A stretch of DNA of 64,000 bases from an uncultured Clostridia bacterium. GTDB taxonomy: Bacteria > Bacillota > Clostridia > Oscillospirales > Ruminococcaceae. The notes under the pieces were generated by a model. It had not been told where the DNA came from, made no database searches, and saw nothing but the letters and a program-made list of their open reading frames with translations. Every line of letters begins with the position of its first letter. Position 1 is the stretch's first letter. The position numbers and the translations under genes were made by a program. This document shows, piece after piece, positions 23,977 through 32,579 of this stretch. Where the stretch lies: the NCBI GenBank assembly GCA_944382905.1, contig CALWNU010000002.1, positions 1 to 64,000 of the forward strand, read 5' to 3'.

Positions 23977-24480
23977 TTAGGATTCTTTCAGCAATTCACT
24001 GAGAACTTGAAGGCGAGGATCCGGCTGCTTCAGGTTACATCCACAGTCTGTTTCGTTTAAGTTGGCACCGCAGACAGGGCATAATCCCTTGCAATCCTCT
24101 CGACAATATACCACAGAAGGCAGTTCCAGAAGAATGTCGGATGTCGCCAGATCATCCAAATCCAGCTGATTGCCGGACACAACAATGAAGTCGCCATTGT
24201 CTTCCTCATTCAACTGACGAACCAGGACGTGTTCAAACCGATAGGTTTCCTCACGCCGCTGCCGTTCCAAGCATCGTCCGCACATCAGATTGTAGTCCAG
24301 TTTCGCTTCATATACGATAGACACAATCCCGGCGCGGTGAAACACCGTCCCGGAAAGATGAATCGGGCGGTCAAAAGGTGCGGTTCCCCACAGCTCGATG
24401 GAGGAAAGATCCAGGTCATGAGTGAAAGAAATGGCCTGGCCTTCTGCCTCAAATAGCTGCTTTACATCAATAAACATCAT
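23977..24480 (-). CDS. DUF177 (YceD) protein
   Basis: A 167-residue protein of the YceD/DUF177 family, linked in other bacteria to 23S rRNA synthesis or 50S assembly. It has four clustered cysteines near the C-terminus (CREDCKGLCPVCG, about residues 128-140) after the family phrase VVYCREDC, plus a central CGRCLERQRR. The gene order DUF177-rpmF is near-universal. Two ATGs (24480, 24477) are adjacent; both fit the weak GAGGT site. The upstream promoter is near-consensus. Confidence 0.93.
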   Translation of the reverse strand: MMFIDVKQLFEAEGQAISFTHDLDLSSIELWGTAPFDRPIHLSGTVFHRAGIVSIVYEAKLDYNLMCGRCLERQRREETYRFEHVLVRQLNEEDNGDFIVVSGNQLDLDDLATSDILLELPSVVYCREDCKGLCPVCGANLNETDCGCNLKQPDPRLQVLSELLKES

Positions 24481-24505
24481 GATACCTCATAACGCCACGG
24501 ATCTT

Positions 24506-24534
24506 ATTATATCGGCATCAAAACCGTTTGTCAA
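24506..24534 (-). promoter_or_regulatory. Promoter of DUF177-rpmF
   Basis: TTGACA (24534-24529), 17-bp spacer, TATAAT (24511-24506) on the minus strand, a strong ribosomal-gene promoter. Confidence 0.88.
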
Positions 24535-24639
24535 TATCCGTTTGGGGCGTAAATAGACTTTTTTCTCCCCGCTGCCGCAATCGCTGGCCGGTCCGGCAAA
24601 ACAGCGGCGCAATCCAGCCCGGCACGCTTGTTTTCCCGG

Positions 24640-24673
24640 TAAAAAGAACGGGCGCATCCTTCATGCGCCCGGC
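24640..24673 (-). terminator. Terminator after the small P-loop gene
   Basis: Perfect GGGCGCAT/ATGCGCCC stem followed by GTTCTTTTT on the minus strand. Confidence 0.8.
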
Positions 24674-24688
24674 GGGTCCTGACAAAAC

Positions 24689-25099
24689 TTACAGAATATA
24701 GGAATGAACCGATTCCGGCAGTTCGGAACGGTCGCAGGATACCGTAAAGACCATTTCCACCTTGTTTTCCGCCGTCAGCTTTTCCAGCTTTCCAATCATG
24801 TTGGCAAACGCCTCCAGATCCCGGCCGCCAATTTTCAAGGTCGCGTCGATAAAGACTTCTGTGATATCATAGTTGCCCGCGCAAATCCCGGCAATGAATC
24901 CGTAAAATGCGTCAAAACCGACAATGTCATAGCTTTCAATGTCGATCAAGCGGACGGAATAATCAATATCATAGGTCATTTTCAGGCCTTTTTCAATGCA
25001 GACAATATTGCCGGAGGTGGTTTTTGCTGCTTTGTTAATCATGTCGATCAAAGTCTTGGTCTTGCCGGAGCCTTTGTTTCCCACGATAAGTTTTATCAT
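24689..25099 (-). CDS. Small P-loop ATPase of unknown role
   Basis: A 136-residue single-domain NTPase. Walker A is GNKGSGKT (residues 8-15) and EVFIDATLKI (about 82-91) is a plausible Walker B with its aspartate. It resembles short P-loop proteins that in Clostridia are sometimes labelled PilT-like, but it has no motility domain and is far too short for PilT. Ribosome-binding site AAGGAGG precedes the ATG. It lies between pgi and the DUF177 operon and has its own terminator. No partner is evident. Confidence 0.75.
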   Translation of the reverse strand: MIKLIVGNKGSGKTKTLIDMINKAAKTTSGNIVCIEKGLKMTYDIDYSVRLIDIESYDIVGFDAFYGFIAGICAGNYDITEVFIDATLKIGGRDLEAFANMIGKLEKLTAENKVEMVFTVSCDRSELPESVHSYIL

Positions 25100-25162
25100 G
25101 TTTGTATCCTCCTTAGATTATAAAATCTTCTATGGATTCGCCCGAAGGCGAAAACAACAACA

Positions 25163-26500
25163 CTATTTCAGCTTCGCTTCCAGCTGTTCCTTTTTGCCCT
25201 CATACCCGGGCTTGCCCAACAGCGCAAACATGTTGCTCTTGTAGCTTTCCACACCGGGCTGGTTGAAGGGATTGACCCCCAGCAGATAGCCGGAAACCGC
25301 ACAGGCTTTTTCGAAGAAATAGATCAGATAGCCCAAGGAAAACTCACTCATTACCGGCATTTCCAGCACCACGTTGGGCACGCCGCCTTCCGTATGGGCC
25401 AGCACGGTCCCCTGGAAAGCTTTGTCGTTCACCACCGACATATTCTGGTTGGACAGGAAGTTCAGTCCATCGAAATTATCGGGATCATCTTTCACAAAAT
25501 AATCCTGCATGGGCTGTTCCGGGCGGATCACCGTTTCAAACATGATCCGGGACCCTTCCTGGATAAACTGCCCCAGGCTGTGCAGATCGGTGGAAAACAC
25601 TGCGGAAGAAGGATACAGCCCTTTGTTGTCCTTACCTTCGCTTTCGCCAAACAGCTGTTTGAGCCATTCGTTCATCATGGCAAAGGCCGGATCGTAAGTA
25701 ATAAACATTTCCACGCTCTTGCCCTTGCGGTACAAGATATTGCGCAGCGCAGCGTATTTGTAACACTCGTTTTGGAACAGATCCGGATTGGCATATGCTT
25801 CCCGCGCTGCCGCCGCGCCGTCCATCAGCGCCTGGATATCAATACCGGCCACTGCAATGGGCAAAAGGCCAACCGCAGTCAGCACCGAAAACCGGCCGCC
25901 TACGTCGTCCGGCACTACAAACGTCTCATATCCTTCCCGGTCAGACAATTCTTTCAAAGTACCTTTCGCCCGATCGGTGGTAGCATAAATGCGTTTTTTC
26001 GCCCCGTCTTTGCCGTATTTCTTCTCCAACAGCTCTCGGAAAATCCGAAATGCCAACGCCGGCTCGGTCGTGGTCCCGGACTTGGAAATGATATTGACCG
26101 AAAGATCCCGCCCTTCGCAGATGGAAATCACTTCGGAAAGGTAGGTAGGGTTCAGCGAATTTCCCACAAAATAAATATCCGGCGTGTCCTTTTTCTTATT
26201 ATTATACAGCGGAGACCGCAGCTGTTCAATGACGGCACGGGCGCCGAGATACGACCCGCCAATCCCGATTACCACCAGCACTTCGCTGTCCTTTTGGATT
26301 TGTTTGGCCGCTTTCTGGATCCGCGCGAACTCGTCCCGGTCATAATTGACCGGCAGATCCATCCAGCCCAAAAAATCATTGCCCAATCCCGTTTTTTCAT
26401 GCAACGTCGTATGAGCAGCTTTTACTTGTGGGACCATCGCCTCCCACTCATGGTCGCCGACAACGCCATGCAGGTATCCTGTATTACATTTGATCACCAT
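25163..26500 (-). CDS. pgi: Glucose-6-phosphate isomerase
   Basis: A 445-residue glycolytic enzyme interconverting glucose 6-phosphate and fructose 6-phosphate. It shows [16 protein letters not shown], the SIS-like phosphate segment [15 protein letters not shown] and the C-terminal active-site lysine region [11 protein letters not shown]. Length matches the Firmicutes form. It has its own promoter and no gene follows closely, so it seems monocistronic. The start ATG at 26500 follows TAGGAGG at slightly long spacing. Confidence 0.97.
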   Translation of the reverse strand: MVIKCNTGYLHGVVGDHEWEAMVPQVKAAHTTLHEKTGLGNDFLGWMDLPVNYDRDEFARIQKAAKQIQKDSEVLVVIGIGGSYLGARAVIEQLRSPLYNNKKKDTPDIYFVGNSLNPTYLSEVISICEGRDLSVNIISKSGTTTEPALAFRIFRELLEKKYGKDGAKKRIYATTDRAKGTLKELSDREGYETFVVPDDVGGRFSVLTAVGLLPIAVAGIDIQALMDGAAAAREAYANPDLFQNECYKYAALRNILYRKGKSVEMFITYDPAFAMMNEWLKQLFGESEGKDNKGLYPSSAVFSTDLHSLGQFIQEGSRIMFETVIRPEQPMQDYFVKDDPDNFDGLNFLSNQNMSVVNDKAFQGTVLAHTEGGVPNVVLEMPVMSEFSLGYLIYFFEKACAVSGYLLGVNPFNQPGVESYKSNMFALLGKPGYEGKKEQLEAKLK

Positions 26501-26531
26501 TTCCTCAACGTCCTCCTAATGATATAGATTT

Positions 26532-26560
26532 ATTTTACTCTAATTATGCTTTTATTGCAA
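26532..26560 (-). promoter_or_regulatory. Promoter of pgi
   Basis: TTGCAA (26560-26555), 17-bp spacer, TAAAAT (26537-26532) on the minus strand. Confidence 0.7.
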
Positions 26561-26606
26561 GAACCTTATGACAAGTTTCCAAAAAAACTTCGCTGCGCTT
26601 TTGGGG

Positions 26607-26635
26607 CAAAAAAAAGGCCGGATTCCCATCCGGCC
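26607..26635 (-). terminator. Terminator after the second carboxypeptidase gene
   Basis: GGCCGGAT/ATCCGGCC stem with a GGGA loop and eight T on the minus strand. Confidence 0.9.
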
Positions 26636-26647
26636 CGGCTGCACGTA

Positions 26648-27829
26648 TCAAAACGCCTGCGTTTTTCCGATCAATGCGCCAAACATAATTTCCAGCCCTT
26701 TTGCAAAATCCATCCGCGCCACGGCAGTTTTCGCGCAAACGGGATATTCGCCCAATACCGTTTCCCCTTTAGAAAGGATCACCTTGCCCAGCATCTGGCC
26801 TTCCTCTACCGGCGCTTCCACATCCTCCGCCAATTCCACCGTCTGCGTCAGACTCCCTTCCTCTCCCCGCTTCATTACCAACGACGGCGGGATCTCATAG
26901 GAAAGTTCCACCTGCCGGTTCACCCCATGCAGCACCGGCACCGGCGTCAGCTGATCGTCCAGCGCCGGCGGCTGGACCGTGATATAATTGGCAAACCCGT
27001 AGTCTAACAAGGTCCGGCAGCTGGCAAACCGCTGGCTGCTGGTGGCGGAACCCAGGCTCACGGCAATCAGCGACAGGCCGTCGCGCTCCGCCGATGCGGA
27101 AAGACAGCTGCCAGCCCCGTCGGTGGTCCCGGTCTTCAGCCCGGTAGTGCCTTTGTAAAAGCGCACCAGCTTGTTGGTGTTGACCAGCTGGGTCGTCCCA
27201 TCCCGCAGGCTATCCATCCAAACGGTGGTGTATTTGGTCACGTCGGGGTAATTTAGCAGCGCCGCCGACATCAAAGCGATGTCCCGGGCGGTGGAATAAT
27301 GCTCCTGGGCATCCAAGCCGGTGGCATTGGCAAAATGGGTGTTTTCCATCCCCAGCGCCTTTGCTTTTTCATTCATCATGCTGACAAACGCGTCTTCGCT
27401 GCCGGCCACCGCCTCCGCCAGTACCACCGCCGCATCGTTGGCGGAACTGATGAAAGTCGCTCGCAGCAATTCGTCCACCGTCATCTCTTCACCCGGCTCC
27501 AGCCAGATCTGGGATCCGCCCATGGACGCGGCGTGTTCGGAACAGCTGAGTTTTGTGTCATAACCGAATTTCCCTTGCTCCATGGCCTCAAAGGTCAACA
27601 GCAGCGTCATGATTTTCGTAATGGACGCCGGCGGCATGGTCTGGTCGGCGTTGCTCTCATACAGCACCTGCCCGGTGCTCTGCTCGATCAAAATGGCGGA
27701 TTGGCATTCCAGCTGCAGTCCTGCCGGATCCGCGCCGTCTGCCGGGGTCTCCTGCGCCATCGCAGGGCAAACCGCAATCCAGAACGCAAACAAGCAGGCC
27801 GCCAGTTTGGGCAATATGCGAACGGTCAT
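26648..27829 (-). CDS. D-alanyl-D-alanine carboxypeptidase (S11, DacF-like), second copy
   Basis: A 393-residue secreted enzyme with a signal peptide (ACLFAFWIAVCPAMA, cleaved before QETPADG), SITK (about residues 69-72), SAN instead of SGN (about 129-131) and KTG (about 232-234), plus a PBP5 C-terminal domain. It is a paralogue of the 14024-15199 gene and trims peptidoglycan stem peptides. There is no obvious sporulation operon next to it. The start follows GGAGGTGG. It stands alone, divergent from the DUF3298 gene. Confidence 0.93.
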   Translation of the reverse strand: MTVRILPKLAACLFAFWIAVCPAMAQETPADGADPAGLQLECQSAILIEQSTGQVLYESNADQTMPPASITKIMTLLLTFEAMEQGKFGYDTKLSCSEHAASMGGSQIWLEPGEEMTVDELLRATFISSANDAAVVLAEAVAGSEDAFVSMMNEKAKALGMENTHFANATGLDAQEHYSTARDIALMSAALLNYPDVTKYTTVWMDSLRDGTTQLVNTNKLVRFYKGTTGLKTGTTDGAGSCLSASAERDGLSLIAVSLGSATSSQRFASCRTLLDYGFANYITVQPPALDDQLTPVPVLHGVNRQVELSYEIPPSLVMKRGEEGSLTQTVELAEDVEAPVEEGQMLGKVILSKGETVLGEYPVCAKTAVARMDFAKGLEIMFGALIGKTQAF

Positions 27830-28052
27830 TTTTTGCCACCTCCACAGGTATCTCTGCTAACAGTCTATGTCTTTCTTTTTTCCAACATGTCTGCAAACGT
27901 GGCAAAATTTTCTGATTTGTGTGTTTTTCCAGCGTTTCCAAATCTTTTTCCCGCCCGCCGGCGGCTTTTGCGGGCCATTCTGCGAATACTAATCGGGAAC
28001 TGTTTGAGCAGTTCGCGCAAAAACCCATACCATGGACAGGCGGTGCGAAACC

Positions 28053-28685
28053 ATGAAACGAATCGCATGTCTGGCGGCGGCGCTTGTCTGCCTTTGGCAG
28101 ATTTCAGCCGCAGCCGCCGACGGGCAGATGGACTATCTGCCCATCGAAAACCGGATACAGGACGAATGGACGCAATACGTCTACAGTTACCCGCAGATCA
28201 CCCGGGGAGAAAGCAAAGTGACCGAACAGCGATTAAACGGATTTTTGCGGGAATACAGCCAGAGTACCGCGCTGCAAGCGCGGCTCACCGCAAAAAAAGA
28301 ATCCCGCCGGCTGCTGGGGAAAACCACGTTTGAGGTCATGCGCAACGACGCTTCCTATTTCAGCGTGGTCTTCACCTCTCAATTAGACGGGCGCCAATGG
28401 CAAAAAGGGTTTGTCTTTTTGCCGCAAAACGGCTCCCAACTGCGGCTGGAAGATCTGTTCGTCACACCGGAATTTTCCGCTGTCCTATCGCAGGCCACTG
28501 CCGCATGGCGGCAATCCAACGCAGTTGCGGACGGGTTTCCTTCCGTACAGGATTTTTACCTGACCGCCGACTGCCTGATTTTATTGTTTTCGCCTCCCGA
28601 TGGCGGCGATACCCTTTCCTGCTCAATCCCCTTGGATCAGATTGCCTCGTCTTTGCGGGAAGATCTGATTGCGCCTGTATCCTAA
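28053..28685 (+). CDS. Secreted DUF3298-type protein
   Basis: A 210-residue protein with a signal peptide (KRIACLAAALVCLWQISAAAA) and a C-terminal domain whose ending, DFYLTADCLILLF followed by SIPLDQIAS, matches DUF3298, the extracellular domain of the lysozyme-sensing anti-sigma factor RsiV and of many lone secreted proteins. No cytosolic anti-sigma part is present. The function is unknown; a cell-wall sensing or binding role is only an analogy. ATG 28053 fits the signal peptide; the ribosome-binding site is weak. Confidence 0.75.
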   Translation: MKRIACLAAALVCLWQISAAAADGQMDYLPIENRIQDEWTQYVYSYPQITRGESKVTEQRLNGFLREYSQSTALQARLTAKKESRRLLGKTTFEVMRNDASYFSVVFTSQLDGRQWQKGFVFLPQNGSQLRLEDLFVTPEFSAVLSQATAAWRQSNAVADGFPSVQDFYLTADCLILLFSPPDGGDTLSCSIPLDQIASSLREDLIAPVS

Positions 28686-28691
28686 TCCTCC

Positions 28692-28728
28692 CAAAAAAAA
28701 CAGCCGGGAATTCCCGGCTGTTTTTTTA
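28692..28728. terminator. Bidirectional terminator
   Basis: CAGCCGGGAA/TTCCCGGCTG stem flanked by A8 and T7. It serves the DUF3298 gene (plus) and mtaB (minus), which converge here. Confidence 0.92.
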
Positions 28729-28741
28729 TCCTTTATTTTGT

Positions 28742-30037
28742 TTAAAGCGGGAGCAATTCCCCCAGGCAAAGGTCGTTAAGCGCCGCCGTAATCCGCACCC
28801 GCCGGATCTGCCCGCGGATTTCCTCTTGGGTGTCCACGCACACAGGCGTATAGTTGGGCGTATACCCTTCCACTCCGTAGGGCGTTTGGGTGGTTTCAAA
28901 CAGCACTTCTTCTTCCCGGCCCACCTGGGATTGCAAAAACGCGCGCCGGGTTTCGTCCGTCACCGCAATCAGCCTGGCGCTGCGGTCTTCCTTGACCGAT
29001 TGTGGCACCTGGTCCGGCATGGACGCCGCCCGGGTCCCCGGCCGGACCGAATAGGCAAAGACATGCGCTTTTGCCAGGCCCACTGTTTGGGCAAAGGCTG
29101 CAGACTGGCGAAAATCCTCTTCCGTCTCCCCTGGGAATCCCACCATGATATCCGTAGTAATCGACGGGTTGGGGAAAGCTGCCCGGATATCCTGCACAAT
29201 TTGCAGATATTCTGCGCTGGTATAATGGCGGTTCATGGCTTTGAGCGTCCGGTCGCATCCGCTTTGCAGCGACAGATGAAACTGGGGACAGAATTTGTGC
29301 AAAGCGGCCAGCCTGTTCAAATCGTCTGCGGTCAACAGTTCCGGTTCCAGCGATCCCAGCCGGATCCGCCGGATCCCCTCCACCGCTGCGGCAGCTTCCA
29401 CCGCGTCAATCAGCCGCAGGCCCAAATCCTTCCCATAGCAGGGCAGGTTGATCCCCACCAGGACCACCTCCTGGTACCCCTGTCTGGCGAGCTGCTCCAA
29501 TTCCGCCACCAGATCCGCTACCGGCTTGGAACGCACCGGCCCGCGGGCATAGGGGATAATGCAGTAAGCACAGTACCGGTCGCAGCCGTCCTGAATTTTC
29601 ACAAAGGCTCGGGTCCGCTCCAAAAAGCGGCTGGCGGTCATGGCCTCGAACCCCTCCTCTTTGCGGTGCGGGAGAATCTGCACGATTCTCTGCCGGTCCT
29701 TCCAATATTCCTGCAGCAGGTCCAGCAGCCCGCCCCGGTTGGTGGAACCGGTAACAATATCCGCCTCCTCCAAAGCGGCGGCCTGCTGCGGGAATGCCTG
29801 CGGATAACAGCCGGTGAGCACCATCACCGCGCCGGGATTCTGCCGTTTGAGCCGGCGCAGCATCTGCTTGGTCTTCCGGTCGCCGGAGGCAGTAACCGTA
29901 CAGGAATTCACGACACACACCTCTGCCGGCTCCCCTTCGGCGGCAATTTCCATCCCGGCCTGCTGGAATTTTTCCATCAAGACCTGCGTTTCATACTGAT
30001 TTACTTTGCATCCCAATGTCACAAAAATCGCTTTCAT
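28742..30037 (-). CDS. mtaB: tRNA t6A37 methylthiotransferase MtaB
   Basis: A 431-residue radical SAM enzyme that converts t6A37 to ms2t6A37 in ANN-decoding tRNAs. It has the N-terminal UPF0004 domain with cysteines (TLGCKVNQYETQ, VVNSCTVT, LTGCYPQ), the radical SAM CxxxCxxC in CDRYCAYCIIPYARGP, and a C-terminal TRAM domain. CKVNQ at the first cysteine separates MtaB from MiaB and RimO. The ATG at 30037 follows GGAGGAGG. It converges on the DUF3298 gene. Confidence 0.95.
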   Translation of the reverse strand: MKAIFVTLGCKVNQYETQVLMEKFQQAGMEIAAEGEPAEVCVVNSCTVTASGDRKTKQMLRRLKRQNPGAVMVLTGCYPQAFPQQAAALEEADIVTGSTNRGGLLDLLQEYWKDRQRIVQILPHRKEEGFEAMTASRFLERTRAFVKIQDGCDRYCAYCIIPYARGPVRSKPVADLVAELEQLARQGYQEVVLVGINLPCYGKDLGLRLIDAVEAAAAVEGIRRIRLGSLEPELLTADDLNRLAALHKFCPQFHLSLQSGCDRTLKAMNRHYTSAEYLQIVQDIRAAFPNPSITTDIMVGFPGETEEDFRQSAAFAQTVGLAKAHVFAYSVRPGTRAASMPDQVPQSVKEDRSARLIAVTDETRRAFLQSQVGREEEVLFETTQTPYGVEGYTPNYTPVCVDTQEEIRGQIRRVRITAALNDLCLGELLPL

Positions 30038-30073
30038 GATTTCCTCCTCCACCCAAAACGGTGGAAAACTTTT

Positions 30074-30102
30074 ATTCTATTTCTACAAAAACAATGAGTA
30101 AA
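30074..30102 (-). promoter_or_regulatory. Promoter of mtaB
   Basis: TTTACT (30102-30097), 17-bp spacer, TAGAAT (30079-30074). The intergenic zone around 30080-30190 is very A/T-rich. Confidence 0.6.
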
Positions 30103-30192
30103 TTTTAAACAAAAACAACAAAGAAAAGTCCATCTGAATTTGTTTTATTCTCCAATATTATAATAAAAAACGAAAAAAAATACAATTGCGCA

Positions 30193-30221
30193 TTGACAAA
30201 AAGGCTTAAATTGTATATGGT
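30193..30221 (+). promoter_or_regulatory. Promoter of the HPr-like gene
   Basis: Perfect TTGACA (30193-30198), 17-bp spacer, TATGGT (30216-30221), 54 bases before the start codon. Confidence 0.75.
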
Positions 30222-30274
30222 GGTAATTGATAAGAAAGAAATGACAGAAAGGTATGAAAAGGAGGCTATTTCTT

Positions 30275-30505
30275 ATGACAACAAAAACAATTTCTCTGAA
30301 CACGATTGTTGACGTAAAAGAATTCGTCAACATTGTCGCTCGTTATGATTTTGAAGTGGATCTGGTTTCCGGCAGATATCATATTGACGGAAAATCGATC
30401 ATGGGCATTTTTAGCCTGGATCTTTCCAAACCCATCAAGATGGAGATTCATTCTGACGATTGCGCCGCTTTCCTCAAGGAAATTCAGCGTTTCGTTGTTG
30501 AATAA
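30275..30505 (+). CDS. HPr-like protein lacking the active-site histidine
   Basis: A 76-residue protein that aligns along its whole length with HPr: the regulatory-serine region is DGKSIMGIFSLDL, equivalent to the KSIMGVMSLG of HPr with Ser-46 (here Ser-41). The N-terminal loop that normally contains GIHARPA with phosphorylated His-15 reads TIVDVKEFV instead, so no histidine is available for PEP-dependent transfer. Bacillus Crh has the same plan and acts only as a CcpA corepressor after serine phosphorylation. Whether HPr kinase modifies this one is unknown. The start follows AAAGGAGG; own promoter and terminator make it monocistronic. Confidence 0.82.
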   Translation: MTTKTISLNTIVDVKEFVNIVARYDFEVDLVSGRYHIDGKSIMGIFSLDLSKPIKMEIHSDDCAAFLKEIQRFVVE

Positions 30506-30523
30506 TTTCCAACAGGACCAACC

Positions 30524-30556
30524 AAACGCCCCAGCCTACCGGCTGGGGCGTTTTTC
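30524..30556 (+). terminator. Terminator after the HPr-like gene
   Basis: Perfect 12-bp stem AACGCCCCAGCC/GGCTGGGGCGTT with TACC loop and T5. Confidence 0.92.
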
Positions 30557-30583
30557 CATTTGGGTTGGACACAATGGAGAAAA

Positions 30584-30619
30584 CAAAAAAGGCTGCGGAC
30601 AATCTCCGGCAGCCTTTTT
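30584..30619 (-). terminator. Terminator after rplL
   Basis: AAAGGCTGCCGG/CCGCAGCCTTT-type stem followed by T6 on the minus strand, 14 bases after the rplL stop. It closes the ribosomal operon; rpoB does not follow. Confidence 0.88.
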
Positions 30620-30632
30620 CTTGTGCAGCAGC

Positions 30633-31010
30633 TTATTTCAGCTCTACTTTTGCGCCAGCCTCTTCCAGCTTGGTCTTGATTTCTTCCGCTTCCGCCTTGG
30701 AAACGCCCTCTTTCAGGGTCTTCGGCGCGTTGTCGACAACTTCTTTCGCTTCTTTCAGGCCCAGACCGGTGATCTCTTTGACCAGTTTGATTACGCCCAT
30801 CTTAGAAGCGCCAGCTTCCGCCAGAACAACATCAAATTCGGTTTTCTCCTCCGCAGCAGGAGCAGCACCTGCAGCCGGGCCGGCAACCATTACGGGAGCA
30901 GCGGCGGAAACACCGAATTCCTCTTCAATCGCTTTGACCAGATCCGCCAGTTCCAGGACGGTCAGGGTCTTGATCTCTTCTACAAATTTTACAATTTTCT
31001 CAGAAGCCAT
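30633..31010 (-). CDS. rplL: Ribosomal protein bL12 (L7/L12)
   Basis: A 125-residue stalk protein with the N-terminal dimerisation domain ([26 protein letters not shown]), an alanine-rich hinge (about residues 36-54) and the C-terminal factor-binding domain ([15 protein letters not shown]). Multiple copies on L10 recruit translation GTPases. It follows rplJ by 50 bases under L10-leader control. The usual next genes rpoB/rpoC are absent; a terminator and an opposing gene follow. Confidence 0.97.
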   Translation of the reverse strand: MASEKIVKFVEEIKTLTVLELADLVKAIEEEFGVSAAAPVMVAGPAAGAAPAAEEKTEFDVVLAEAGASKMGVIKLVKEITGLGLKEAKEVVDNAPKTLKEGVSKAEAEEIKTKLEEAGAKVELK

Positions 31011-31060
31011 TGTAGCTACCTCCTATAAGCTTATTGTTTCATCTTGCGGTGCAAACGCCA

Positions 31061-31573
31061 CTAGGCGCTCTCTTTTTCGTTTTCTTTCTCAACGATGGCA
31101 TTAAGCGCAACAGCCAAACCTCTGATATTGCCATTGAGCACGCTGAGCAGCTGGACCAGCAGTTGCTCTTTGGAAGGCAGCTTCGCCAATTCCGTCACAC
31201 CGGCAACATCCAGCACTTTTCCTTCTACAAAACCAGCTTTCACCGCAAACGTGCTCTTAGAATCGTCCGCGAATTTCACCAGGATTTTGGCGGCAGCAAC
31301 TGGGTCTTCATGGCTGACTGCAAAAGCGGTGGTATCTTCCAGCACCGAAGCGATTTCGCCGTATTCCGTTCCCTCCAGCGCGCGGCGCAGCAGGGTATTT
31401 TTAACAACCGCATAATCCACGCCAGCTTCTCTGAGCTCACGGCGCAGTTTCGTGTCGTCCGCAACGCTAATGCCTCTGTAATTGACCAAAACGCCAGCTA
31501 CAGCGCCATCCAGCTTTTGCTTGAGCTGAGCGACAACCTCTTGTTTTGCTTGTAAAGTTTTCTCGCTAGGCAA
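31061..31573 (-). CDS. rplJ: Ribosomal protein uL10
   Basis: A 170-residue stalk-base protein with N-terminal LNYRGI-type segment (VAGVLVNYRGISVADDTKLR) that binds 23S rRNA and a C-terminal helix carrying L12 dimers. Initiation is at TTG (31573), nine bases after AGGAGGTG. The gene is preceded by an L10 leader and an attenuator, so free L10-L12 complex should repress it by binding the leader. It forms the rplJ-rplL transcript with its own promoter at 31741-31769. Confidence 0.97.
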   Translation of the reverse strand: MPSEKTLQAKQEVVAQLKQKLDGAVAGVLVNYRGISVADDTKLRRELREAGVDYAVVKNTLLRRALEGTEYGEIASVLEDTTAFAVSHEDPVAAAKILVKFADDSKSTFAVKAGFVEGKVLDVAGVTELAKLPSKEQLLVQLLSVLNGNIRGLAVALNAIVEKENEKESA

Positions 31574-31606
31574 GTCTATTCACCTCCTGAAAATATCAAT
31601 CCATAG

Positions 31607-31641
31607 CAAAAGGGCTCTTTCCAATGCCTTGGAAAGAGCCC
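31607..31641 (-). terminator. Attenuator in the rplJ leader
   Basis: Perfect GGGCTCTTTCCAA/TTGGAAAGAGCCC stem with a GGCA-type loop, followed by TTTTG on the minus strand. It lies between the L10 leader and the rplJ ribosome-binding site. Confidence 0.85.
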
Positions 31642-31654
31642 ATGAAATCCATTT

Positions 31655-31732
31655 CATTCTGGCTACGTTTCCTCGGCAGGCAGGGAAAACTCCCTTTTAT
31701 GCATCAGCACCTGCTGTCTTTGGAATCGGACA
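31655..31732 (-). promoter_or_regulatory. L10 leader (autoregulatory RNA)
   Basis: The minus strand contains AGACAGCAGGTGCTGATGC, AAGGGAG/TTCCCT and CCTGCCGAGG, the conserved kink-turn and stem blocks of the Firmicutes L10 leader. Binding of L10(L12)4 should promote the downstream attenuator. Confidence 0.88.
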
Positions 31733-31740
31733 GCTTATAT

Positions 31741-31769
31741 AGTATATTGGATTTTTCCCCTTTTGTCAA
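31741..31769 (-). promoter_or_regulatory. Promoter of rplJ-rplL
   Basis: TTGACA (31769-31764), 17-bp spacer, TATACT (31746-31741) on the minus strand, located between rplA and the L10 leader. Confidence 0.85.
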
Positions 31770-31820
31770 GGCCTTTCCCACCTGGGGAACCAGTCTTTCC
31801 AAAAGATGGCGAGCCGTCTG

Positions 31821-32522
31821 TTAGACGGTGGGAACAAACCGGCCGGGGTTGATCTTGATGCCAGGGCCCATGGTGGGGGTAACCACACAAGAGCGGACAT
31901 ACTGGCCTTTCGCCGCGGCGGGTTTCGCCTTCACAATAGCATTCATCAGCGTATCGAAGTTTTCCTGCAACTTCTGCGCGCCGAAAGAAGCCTTGCCAAT
32001 GGGGCAGTGGATGATATTGGTTTTGTCCAAACGGTATTCGATTTTACCGGCTTTCGCCTCGGTGACCGCTTTGGCAACGTCGGGGGTAACGGTACCCGCT
32101 TTGGGGTTCGGCATCAAGCCTCTCGGCCCCAGGATTTTACCCAAACGGCCAACCACGCCCATCATGTCCGGCGTCGCGATAACAACGTCAAAATCCATCC
32201 AGCCTTCGCCTTGGATCTTCTGCATCATATCTTCCGCGCCTACATATTCTGCGCCCGCGTCTTTCGCCAGCTGGACATTGTCCCCTTTGCAGAATACCAG
32301 TACACGGACGGATTTACCCGTTCCGTTGGGCAGAACCACCGCGCCGCGGACCTGCTGGTCAGCATGGCGGGAGTCTACACCCAGTCTCACATGTACTTCC
32401 ACAGTCTCGTCAAACTTGGCGGTTGCGGTTTTGACACACAGGTCCATCGCTTCCTCCACGTCGTACAGTTTGCTTCTGTCAACAAGTTTGGAGCTGTCGT
32501 TATATTTTTTACCGTGTTTCAT
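31821..32522 (-). CDS. rplA: Ribosomal protein uL1
   Basis: A 233-residue L1-stalk protein with the typical ends ([20 protein letters not shown] and the motif [11 protein letters not shown]) and central [16 protein letters not shown]1 moves deacylated tRNA during translocation and often represses its own operon. It is preceded by rplK with 57 bases between. Downstream a separate promoter drives rplJ-rplL. Everything is standard for the family. Confidence 0.97.
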   Translation of the reverse strand: MKHGKKYNDSSKLVDRSKLYDVEEAMDLCVKTATAKFDETVEVHVRLGVDSRHADQQVRGAVVLPNGTGKSVRVLVFCKGDNVQLAKDAGAEYVGAEDMMQKIQGEGWMDFDVVIATPDMMGVVGRLGKILGPRGLMPNPKAGTVTPDVAKAVTEAKAGKIEYRLDKTNIIHCPIGKASFGAQKLQENFDTLMNAIVKAKPAAAKGQYVRSCVVTPTMGPGIKINPGRFVPTV

Positions 32523-32579
32523 ACTCGTTCTCCTCCCTTATGAGTGGTAATAAACGGAATTTTCCTCCCACCCGGGAGC

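Noticed and set aside
25394-26527. A 377-codon open frame antisense to pgi
   Set aside because: It is a shadow of pgi, starts over the pgi ribosome-binding site and has no recognisable features.
28397-30097. A 566-codon plus-strand open frame over mtaB
   Set aside because: It is antisense to the clear radical SAM gene mtaB, overlaps the DUF3298 gene and a bidirectional terminator, and shows no domain.
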